Assembly (NCBI RefSeq): GCF_022095615.2
Contig: NZ_CP155561.1
Span: 62,001 to 126,000 of the forward strand
Length of the DNA stretch: 64,000 nt
Reading direction: 5' to 3'
DNA from: Bacillus thuringiensis
GTDB lineage: Bacteria; Bacillota; Bacilli; Bacillales; Bacillaceae_G
The notes beneath the pieces were generated by a model, which made no database searches, had not been told where the DNA came from, and worked only from the letters and a program-made list of their open reading frames with translations. The position numbers and the translations under genes are program-made. Positions 57,272-64,000 of the stretch are shown piece after piece (position 1 is the first letter of the stretch; every line of letters starts with the position of its first letter).

Positions 57272-57389
57272 CCTTTCTGTATATTTCTACAAAAAGGATA
57301 GCGTTTTTAAGGTCAAATTAATATGAGATTATATTGGTTTAATAAAATCCTATAAATTCTCTTATAGAGTTTAATCTTTGGTAACCGTA

Positions 57390-57572
57390 TTATAATTTAT
57401 GAGGATTATTTTTTGTTAAATTTTTTAATTCGTTTTCAAGGGAAAGCTTAAGGCTTTTCTTTTTCTTTTCAATGGATGTGATCTTATGAAAAGTTAACAA
57501 AGATAACATAGACAATAATTTATAATATATCTCTGTAGATCCGTTTTTATTGTTTGAAATAATTTGCTCCAT
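57390..57572 (-). CDS. 60-aa frame inside the IS231-type element
   Basis: AGGAG precedes the ATG by about 10 nt. Helical and Lys-rich, with no recognised family. It fills the extra space between transposase start and right end, so it may be a passenger. Confidence 0.4.
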   Translation of the reverse strand: MEQIISNNKNGSTEIYYKLLSMLSLLTFHKITSIEKKKKSLKLSLENELKNLTKNNPHKL

Positions 57573-57767
57573 AGTATAGAATCTCCTTTTTTAACACAGT
57601 CATATTTCTAATTTCAATACTTGGTTATTATTTTACCAATTTTTATTAAAATCTTCTACTTTACTAATTATTAATTCTTGATAACCTATATTCTAATTCT
57701 ATATTTACCTTTAACAGTGCAATTTTTTCGTTTGAGGGATACTTCAAAATGTTAAGTTGATGGGCAT

Positions 57768-57805
57768 GGGGTACCGCCAGCATCTCGGAAAACACTCACG
57801 CTAAG
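57768..57805. mobile_element. solo Tn4430-type terminal inverted repeat
   Basis: Starts GGGGTACCGCCAGCAT and ends ACGCTAAG, 38 bp long, which is the length and near-exact sequence of the Tn4430 end as I remember it. No tnpA or tnpI is present in the window. IS231A is known to prefer Tn4430 ends as targets. Confidence 0.75.
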
Positions 57806-58084
57806 AGCATGCAAGATTTTATACAGTTTTTCGGAAAATCCAGTAACAAACAATAACCCTAAAACCGCGCTAGAATAGGAATGTATAAAAAATATATAGA
57901 TCCATAGAACAAAAAAGAAGGTTCCCTTGTGAGAGTAGGGTTCCCCTTTTTCTTTGCTACCGATAATGCTAATTATGTAAATAAGCTGTCCATATGGACA
58001 GCTTATTTTATTATTGGCTTAGCGCGTTTTTTTTCGAAATGCTGACGATACCTATACTAGATTTAATTTGAGGTTTACAAACTA
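57806..58084. other. non-coding region downstream of the coupling protein
   Basis: No gene. A perfect palindromic hairpin AATAAGCTGTCC / GGACAGCTTATT at 57983-58009 with flanking T/A-runs probably terminates the coupling-protein operon. Confidence 0.6.
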
Positions 58085-61000
58085 TTAATCAAAGAAATTA
58101 TTCAATTCCTTACTCATTACGTTCGACGTTTTTTGCTTTGGCTTCTCAATATTATTAAGTAGCGACTGCGTAGTGTTATTCTTATTTTTTTGCTGAGATT
58201 TTAAGTGCACTTGGCGTTCTTTATAACTCATAGGTTTATGTTCTGATTGCTTCTCATCCTTTTTCGAATGTTCTTCTCGATTTTTTTCTAAGTTTTCTTG
58301 AACCGTAATACTAATAGATTCATAAACTTTTGCTACATCTTCATCAAGCTTATTTTCTTCGGTATGAGTAAGCGTCTCTTCAATTGGAACTGTGCTGATT
58401 TCTACTTGTGTTTCTTCTGACTCTGTTATTATAACGGGAATTGAAGTAGATTCTATACTTGTTTCTGCAGTTCCTATCATTGTAACGGGAAGTCCATCAG
58501 ATGGGAATTCTTCAAACAGTGGTTCAGTCTCATCAGGAATCTCGGAATGAATAATGGAATCTTTATTCCAATCTTGCTCTAACATAGTAATAGATAATTC
58601 TTTGTTTAGTTCTAATACCTCCATGTTTATTTCATAGCATTCGTCCATAGGAGGTAATTCTATATCTATGGTTTCTTTAATATCTTCTTTTGCGTTTGGT
58701 TCTTTTATTTCAGTGCTTATACTTTCTAGATGTGCTTCTTCTGCTATAACAGGAAGTTCATCATTTCTTTGTAGGGCTTCTATTAATCTTGATGCACGTG
58801 TATAACTAATTTCAAATGTATCTTGTAGTACCGGTATAGAGGCATTTCCCGCTTCTTTCACAAAACTTAAAACATCGTCGTATAGAATATCCTTAAAGAC
58901 GCTAGTCTCATCTTGTACAGTTCCTTGGTCTTCGCTCCGAATCGCTACTTCCCGTGAAATAGTATTGTCAGATGAATGAGTAGTATTAACACTTGTTTCT
59001 TCTGGCATACTACTATTATTTGAAATTAATACTTTACGAGGTCCATCCCCTGTGTAAGAACTTACAATTTGATTTTGTTCTAACTTCTCGATACATTGCA
59101 TAGCCTTCATATAGCCAATCCTGAATTTTCTTTGCAGAAGGGATGGCGAGACTTGTTGTGATTCAATAATAAATTCCTTAATATCTTCATACAACTTATT
59201 TTCAACTTCATCATCAACATTTCCCTTCTGGCTCATTGCTGCGGGATCATTAGGTAAGGTTTCATTTTGAGACTGGTGTCCCTTATAATCCTCCAATGAT
59301 ACAATGTGTTGATGCTGCGCGTTTGCTCCCATAGAGTTATTCTGTTCAATCTCACCTTCCCGAATAGATGGTAATGGTTGTATTTTTTTTATGTTTTCTG
59401 CATCTACATGCTTCATAGGATTTGCTTTCTCGATAGATTCATTAATAAGGCGAAGACGCTCATTTTCCCAATATTCACCTGTTTTTGTATCTACTTGAAT
59501 GATTGCTTTGGCGAATTCTTCTTTTGGTACAAAGTTACTTGTAATTTGTTGTACAGGTTGCACATGATTATCTTGTACGATACGAGCAGCACAGATGAAT
59601 GCCCCTTGTGCCATGATATCTCCTGGGGACATAACAACTTCTTTCGTCTTTTGATAGGTTGATCCTAGTCGACTAACAGGATTCTCTTGCAGAGGGGAAA
59701 TACCCTGTTCGGATTCCGCCTCTTTAAATTCCTCTACCTCACCAAACATGTCAGAGAAAATTTTTGCATCATATGGTGTTACATCTCCAAATATCATTTT
59801 GTTACGGAACGAACCTAGTAAAGTAAACATGTATTGCTCAGTGAAGTCGAGAGCTAATTGCGATAGTGTTTGGCTAGCAATTGTTAGAATTACTTTATAT
59901 TTACGAGATTGTGCAGGGAATTCTTTAAACGGCCGCACAACGTAATCCGGAAACTCATCGACAATTATATGATGGTAAGGTGAGACGTTTGGTTCTCTAC
60001 GGAATACTGCATTTTGCATACTTAACAATACAAATTTTCCTAATACGTTTGAAAGGTCTGCTAATTCCCCTTTCGCAGTATTCACAAGTAATATGCCACC
60101 TTGCTCCAAATGTACATCAAAATCGAAATCGGATTTTCCAAATAAAACCCGTCGTATTAGAACGTTGGATGCAAGGTCTTTTAAAATATTACGTAGTCCT
60201 TTAACATATTCTTCTTCCCTATCATAATGCATCGGTTGTCCACGATATTTACCAGATTTATAAGTTGCAGGTTCTCCTTGATTGTCCATTTTTTCGCGAA
60301 TGGTATTATCAAACCACTCGTCAATTCCTTTTATAATTAGATATTCGTTTTTTTGGTCACGTGACGCTGCTCCACTTTGAACAAAATCATATAACTTTTC
60401 GACCTGTATTTTTAATAGTTTGTGCATACGGTGAACACGCTCTACATCGTCATACATGCTTATTAAATCATCAAAGGTGACCTCTTTTTGAGGATTATGC
60501 AGTTTTAATAAATAGATATGTTGCTTAAGGTGGTTACGCTGTGCTTGTTCAAAGAATGCATTGTTGGATTCCGATAAACCTTGAATAACCATTGCGAAAA
60601 CCTCTGCTACTTTATCAACTGGTCCCCGCAGAATGTTTATATTTTTGGTATCGGGATTAGTTGGATCAATATAGTAAACCGAGGTTGCGGGAATCTTATG
60701 TGCTTGTACTAATTTATAAACCTTTTGACATAAATCATTACTTGGTTCAATAACAGTAACACCATTTAAAAATGTTCCTTTTACTTCTTCTGTATCATAA
60801 TCATTCTTTTTATAAGCAGTTTCGAATTTATTTATGAAACGTACCATCCAGTGTAAATCTTGATTTATCATTGGAATAATTAAACTTGATGTTTTACCAG
60901 AACCAATCGGACCAATAATGATACCATTTAACGTTCTATCTTTTCCCTTAATTCGGACCATTTCTTTATGCTCAATATGCGGTCCAATTTCTACATCAGG

Positions 61001-61585
61001 GTATATTTGTTCTTCTTGGCTATTAAACCATTTTTGTAACTTATGATTTTTATACTCGTATTTTTGTACCCACTTTAATATTTCTTCTCGGTAACGAACA
61101 ATATGGCCACTATACCAAAGTGTAAACAAAATCATAAATACTGTAGGTAAAAATACAAAAATCATAGTAAGTGTGTGAAAATTCCCTGTTAAAACATGAC
61201 CTATGGCTTCATACTCACCAAAATTAACATGCTTTGATTTATCCGTAAGATACGGAATAACCTTTGCATGGATTGGGGCAGTTGCGAACCATAAAAATTG
61301 AATATCAACTGCAATATGAGAAGCAATTAAAATTATTAACTTCCCGTTCTTCACATGCAAAGCAGGAATACGGCTGTAAAATCTAAAACTAAATTCTCCT
61401 AATAGCAAGGAGAAGAACATTAAAATGAGCGGTACATATGTAATTTCTATAGGATAAGACGGTGGTTCAAATGCATAGTAAAGTAGTTTTATATAGTTTA
61501 CTAAACCGAATCCAAATGAAAGAATAAACCCGCTAATTAAACCAACTGTAGTAAATAGAGGTAATCGTTGTTTAAATATCTCCAT
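58085..61585 (-). CDS. VirD4/TraG-type conjugation coupling protein with tandem FtsK-gamma-like domains
   Basis: 1,166 aa. Four membrane helices (about 10-35, 45-65, 80-105, 130-155) precede a TraG/VirD4 ATPase: Walker A GPIGSGKTSS (about 225-234), NTAKGELADLSNVLGKF, Walker B HHIIVDEFPDYV and the motif LTIASQTLSQL. The C-terminus carries two winged helices (about 795-840 IIESQQVSPSLLQRKFRIGYMKA; about 897-940 KEAGNASIPVLQDTFEISYTRA) that match the FtsK-gamma pattern, then an acidic and basic tail. It would bring plasmid DNA to the secretion channel at the membrane. Confidence 0.88.
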   Translation of the reverse strand: MEIFKQRLPLFTTVGLISGFILSFGFGLVNYIKLLYYAFEPPSYPIEITYVPLILMFFSLLLGEFSFRFYSRIPALHVKNGKLIILIASHIAVDIQFLWFATAPIHAKVIPYLTDKSKHVNFGEYEAIGHVLTGNFHTLTMIFVFLPTVFMILFTLWYSGHIVRYREEILKWVQKYEYKNHKLQKWFNSQEEQIYPDVEIGPHIEHKEMVRIKGKDRTLNGIIIGPIGSGKTSSLIIPMINQDLHWMVRFINKFETAYKKNDYDTEEVKGTFLNGVTVIEPSNDLCQKVYKLVQAHKIPATSVYYIDPTNPDTKNINILRGPVDKVAEVFAMVIQGLSESNNAFFEQAQRNHLKQHIYLLKLHNPQKEVTFDDLISMYDDVERVHRMHKLLKIQVEKLYDFVQSGAASRDQKNEYLIIKGIDEWFDNTIREKMDNQGEPATYKSGKYRGQPMHYDREEEYVKGLRNILKDLASNVLIRRVLFGKSDFDFDVHLEQGGILLVNTAKGELADLSNVLGKFVLLSMQNAVFRREPNVSPYHHIIVDEFPDYVVRPFKEFPAQSRKYKVILTIASQTLSQLALDFTEQYMFTLLGSFRNKMIFGDVTPYDAKIFSDMFGEVEEFKEAESEQGISPLQENPVSRLGSTYQKTKEVVMSPGDIMAQGAFICAARIVQDNHVQPVQQITSNFVPKEEFAKAIIQVDTKTGEYWENERLRLINESIEKANPMKHVDAENIKKIQPLPSIREGEIEQNNSMGANAQHQHIVSLEDYKGHQSQNETLPNDPAAMSQKGNVDDEVENKLYEDIKEFIIESQQVSPSLLQRKFRIGYMKAMQCIEKLEQNQIVSSYTGDGPRKVLISNNSSMPEETSVNTTHSSDNTISREVAIRSEDQGTVQDETSVFKDILYDDVLSFVKEAGNASIPVLQDTFEISYTRASRLIEALQRNDELPVIAEEAHLESISTEIKEPNAKEDIKETIDIELPPMDECYEINMEVLELNKELSITMLEQDWNKDSIIHSEIPDETEPLFEEFPSDGLPVTMIGTAETSIESTSIPVIITESEETQVEISTVPIEETLTHTEENKLDEDVAKVYESISITVQENLEKNREEHSKKDEKQSEHKPMSYKERQVHLKSQQKNKNNTTQSLLNNIEKPKQKTSNVMSKELNNFFD

Positions 61586-61602
61586 ATAGGCTCACCTACC
61601 TC

Positions 61603-61995
61603 TTACAGATATAATTGAGCTTTATGATGGAGTGTAAATCGATTATTGAATTCTTGTTTAAATTGTTCTTTTGATTTTTCTAAAAAGAATTTCGCTGCAT
61701 CTTCGGTTTGTTTTAAATATAAATCAATGCTATTTCTTTCGCATAGTTGGTCGTATTCTTCTTGAGAAAGTACCGCAATATTTACTTCTATTTTTTTATT
61801 CGTTGCCGTTTCAATTATGACATCATACCAAAAGTAATTCGGCTTTCCTGGAATTTGGATATCTTGTAGAGAAACATTAAACGTTGCACCCTCTTCTGTC
61901 ATATGTTTAAGGACTAGTTCAGGATTTTTAAACGCCTCTCTTGCAGAGATTACTCCCCCATTAGTAGTTGTTGCAAATTGTAAATTCATATTCAT
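61603..61995 (-). CDS. 130-aa hypothetical protein of the coupling-protein operon
   Basis: The ATG at 61995 with AAAGGTGG 4-5 nt upstream is preferred; a longer frame to 62034 runs into the terminator hairpin. Soluble, no motif recognised. It precedes the coupling protein by 17 nt and may be its accessory factor. Confidence 0.6.
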   Translation of the reverse strand: MNMNLQFATTTNGGVISAREAFKNPELVLKHMTEEGATFNVSLQDIQIPGKPNYFWYDVIIETATNKKIEVNIAVLSQEEYDQLCERNSIDLYLKQTEDAAKFFLEKSKEQFKQEFNNRFTLHHKAQLYL

Positions 61996-62015
61996 TTTTC
62001 CACCTTTCTCCATAT

Positions 62016-62066
62016 AAAAAAAGGCAAGCGACACCCACTGTAAAAACAGCGTGTGTCGCTTGCCTT
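62016..62066 (-). terminator. attenuator-type hairpin upstream of the coupling-protein operon
   Basis: On the minus strand AAGGCAAGCGACAC pairs with GTGTCGCTTGCCTT with an inner CTG/CAG stem, followed by T7; the run ends 21 nt before the start codon and just ahead of the RBS. Confidence 0.8.
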
Positions 62067-62180
62067 AAATTCATATGTTCTGATTTGATTGTAGTTTTTA
62101 TTATATGTTCAAACGTTATTCTAACACCCTGAAAAATAAAAATCAATAAAATTATATAGAAGTATATGAAAAATAAGAGA

Positions 62181-63467
62181 TTAATATAATTCAACAAGTT
62201 TACGTCTTTTCGGATGTATGTTATTTGCGGTACGTACCATGATCTGTTCATCTGCGTCTATAGTGACATCTTCATTTCTGAGGGATAGCAGTAGTACGTT
62301 GTCATAAGTGTCCATTAAAAGTATATCTCGAGGATTTTTGCGCTTCGGGTAGATCACAACAAGTGGAACTCCCTCATCACCTTCTCTTCTTGAAAACACA
62401 ACATCGTCTAATCTAGCAATCATTCGGTAATCATTTTCATTCCCAAAAATAAAGAAAAAATCTTGCATAGCATCTTTATCTCTTTTATAAGTTCGTCTAA
62501 GGCCACCATCTATTTTCTCTTTAAATGTTTGAACTGTTTCAACAAATGCATAGCGCCAATCGGCATCTCCTATTGTACGTTGAGATAAAGGTAAGAGAAT
62601 ATCTTGTTCAAAGTTTTGATTATCATCTATTCCTAGCAGAATATCTGAAATAACATCTCCAGCTTCTTTCAAAGAGCAGATGTGCATATTTAGGTTTGGT
62701 AGATTCATTAAATGTTCATGATATTCTCGCATAGAAAATAGGAGATTTTTCATACGTACGTATGGAGGTTCTGCATCTTCTGCAAGGAACATCGACTTGT
62801 CATACATAACAAAAACAACAGTTATATTTTTAGTGTTTTTTTGTGCATATTCAATATACTTCCCCACCTTTTCAACTAAGGTAGCATTGGTTTCTTTGCA
62901 CATATCCATTTCAATGTAAATATTTTTGTCTTTATATGAAATGTGTTCATCAGGAATTAGGAGTAAACCTGCATCTTCAATTTCTGTTTTCTTTTGTTTT
63001 TGATGATATGAGCGAATATCTAACTCACATAATATCTTATTCGTATTAGTCCTTTTCGACACTTCTAAAAGTGTGCGTACTAATATTTCTCGTGAGCAGA
63101 GTGTATGTAGTGAGATTGAAGAAGAATATCTACGTTTTGAAGATCCTGCAGGAATCCTTCCTAATTCTTGAAGGTAATCAACCATTCTATCTTTTAATGA
63201 GAATGTCGCACGTCTGGTTATACTATCATCTCTTTTATCAATTTTTTTCGTCAGGATAGCACCATATTTTGAAAAACGATTAAGTTTTGTAAACATACTA
63301 TCCTCAGAAAAATCTCTACCCTCAAATGCACTATAAAGCTGAGTAATTTGTCGTGTAGTAAGATGTCTTTTGTAATATAAAAATGTAAATACAAATATAT
63401 CGGCCTCTTTTAAACGAAAAGATTTCTGTGTGCCTTTACTTGTATATTTATACGTATTACTTTTCAT
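62181..63467 (-). CDS. replication-relaxation-like protein
   Basis: 428 aa from the ATG at 63467 (GGAG 9 nt upstream). The N-terminal winged helix (FRLKEADIFVFTFLYYKRHLTTRQITQLYSAFEG) is the Replic_Relax type; the middle has a nuclease-like pattern (LLIPDEHISYKDKNIYIEMDMCKETNATLVEKVGKY with D/E-rich strands), and the end is beta-rich. It likely acts with the coupling protein at the transfer origin. Same broad family as the protein at 50991. Confidence 0.65.
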   Translation of the reverse strand: MKSNTYKYTSKGTQKSFRLKEADIFVFTFLYYKRHLTTRQITQLYSAFEGRDFSEDSMFTKLNRFSKYGAILTKKIDKRDDSITRRATFSLKDRMVDYLQELGRIPAGSSKRRYSSSISLHTLCSREILVRTLLEVSKRTNTNKILCELDIRSYHQKQKKTEIEDAGLLLIPDEHISYKDKNIYIEMDMCKETNATLVEKVGKYIEYAQKNTKNITVVFVMYDKSMFLAEDAEPPYVRMKNLLFSMREYHEHLMNLPNLNMHICSLKEAGDVISDILLGIDDNQNFEQDILLPLSQRTIGDADWRYAFVETVQTFKEKIDGGLRRTYKRDKDAMQDFFFIFGNENDYRMIARLDDVVFSRREGDEGVPLVVIYPKRKNPRDILLMDTYDNVLLLSLRNEDVTIDADEQIMVRTANNIHPKRRKLVELY

Positions 63468-63482
63468 TATATGCAACTCCAT

Positions 63483-63865
63483 AACTCGAATTTATTTTCA
63501 ATAAATAACAACCATTTCTATATATCTTATTACAGCAAAATTTAGTTGTAAATTATTAAAAGTTTAAGCTGAATTTGCGCTAATCTAGATACTAAAACTT
63601 GTACGCTGAAGTTTGGATTACTTCTCATACTAAAAATTCGCTAGAAATATTGATTTATATAGTCTTTCGGTTCTTTTAAATTTGTTCGGACGGAAGACAT
63701 GTTTGAACCGAACATTTTTTTAAGGTTTAAGTATTGAAATAAAATCGTTAGGACGGCCTAACAATTTTTTAAAACAATCACATTATATAAAGACATGTTC
63801 CACATACAGAAAATATAATAGATTAATCACCTGCGCATTGTAGTTTCTTTTCGCTATTGAAATAG
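63483..63865. other. intergenic region upstream of the 62181 gene
   Basis: About 380 nt, AT-rich, no gene. GTTCGGACGGAAGACATGTTTGAACCGAAC near 63682-63712 contains a gapped dyad (GTTCGG/CCGAAC) that could be an operator. Confidence 0.45.
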
Positions 63866-63901
63866 AAAAAGACCGACAAAATTATATTTGTCGGTCTTTT
63901 G
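63866..63901. terminator. terminator of the gene cut by the window edge
   Basis: AAAAGACCGACAAA / TTTGTCGGTCTTTT with a short loop, directly after the stop at 63903 on the minus strand. Confidence 0.85.
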
Positions 63902-63902
63902 T

Positions 63903-64000
63903 TTAGAATGATAATTTCTTCTTTGCTGGTTGTGAATCGTCAGCAACTTCTACTTGCGGTTCAGCACCAAAATTCAATTTTTTCTTTTTAGGTTTTTCTT
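63903..64000 (-). CDS. C-terminus of a gene running off the window
   Basis: The last 32 codons read [30 protein letters not shown] then stop. Two copies of KKKL(N/S)F frame an acidic linker. The body lies outside the window, so no function is given. Confidence 0.5.
   Translation of the reverse strand, partial: EKPKKKKLNFGAEPQVEVADDSQPAKKKLSF

Larger units (their letters stand above)
55792..57771 (-). mobile_element. IS231-type (IS4 family) insertion sequence
   Basis: 1,980 bp bounded by perfect 20-bp inverted ends (CCCCATGCCCATCAACTTAA at 55792-55811 and its complement at 57752-57771). It encodes a broken transposase and an extra small frame, and is longer than the common IS231 of about 1.65 kb. 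No direct repeats flank it, so a rearrangement followed insertion. Its right end abuts a Tn4430-type terminal repeat. Confidence 0.85.

Overview
The window is AT-rich DNA from a Bacillus cereus-group bacterium (B. cereus / B. thuringiensis type) and almost certainly part of a large plasmid. Signs of this are an iteron cluster beside a probable Rep gene, a VirD4/TraG-type coupling protein with neighbouring replication-relaxation-like proteins, an IS231-type element abutting a Tn4430-type terminal repeat, two group II introns, and a PlcR box in front of a haemolysin BL operon. No rRNA, tRNA or chromosomal housekeeping block was seen.

Layout. 0-5.8 kb: a secreted small protein, a small P-loop ATPase, a NERD-domain gene and several membrane proteins. 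5.8-17.4 kb: a leftward plasmid-backbone operon (137-aa protein, 45-aa protein, N6-adenine-type methyltransferase, small membrane protein, SNF2/DEAH helicase, membrane-anchored protein). Its helicase gene is cut by two group II introns, one after helicase motif II and one inside motif V; removing both restores one frame of about 1,096-1,098 codons. 17.4-27.7 kb: a type I-C CRISPR-Cas locus (cas3-cas5c-cas8c-cas7, truncated cas4) that has lost cas1/cas2 next to an IS200/IS605-type tnpB element. It has two arrays with homologous leaders and a decayed older copy (pseudo-cas7/cas4 plus a degenerate array). 27.9-32.1 kb: a complete hblC-hblD-hblA toxin operon with a perfect PlcR box. 32.3-37.2 kb: the replication region (HTH protein, six iterons, probable Rep). 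37.7-38.9 kb: an atypical tyrosine recombinase. 39-47.3 kb: a defence and addiction block with a KAP-like membrane NTPase, a Hachiman-type HamA/HamB pair and an HEPN/MNT toxin-antitoxin pair. 48-53 kb: small paralogous proteins, a replication-relaxation-like protein and an S1-domain protein. 53.2-54.2 kb: a type III toxin-antitoxin system (ToxIN) with about eight 37-nt antitoxin repeats. 54.4-57.8 kb: pseudogenes and a broken IS231. 58-64 kb: the conjugation coupling protein with two FtsK-gamma-like domains and its neighbours.

Two regulatory themes stand out. First, a ~175-nt noncoding RNA with its own promoter and terminator occurs twice (17.4 and 48.9 kb). Second, at least five backbone genes have an intrinsic-terminator hairpin between the promoter side and the ribosome binding site, which suggests shared control by attenuation or antitermination.

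Functionally the plasmid combines virulence (HBL), several anti-phage or addiction systems (CRISPR I-C interference, Hachiman, ToxIN, HEPN/MNT, possibly KAP) and conjugation/replication functions. All family calls come from reading the sequence by eye; no database search was run.
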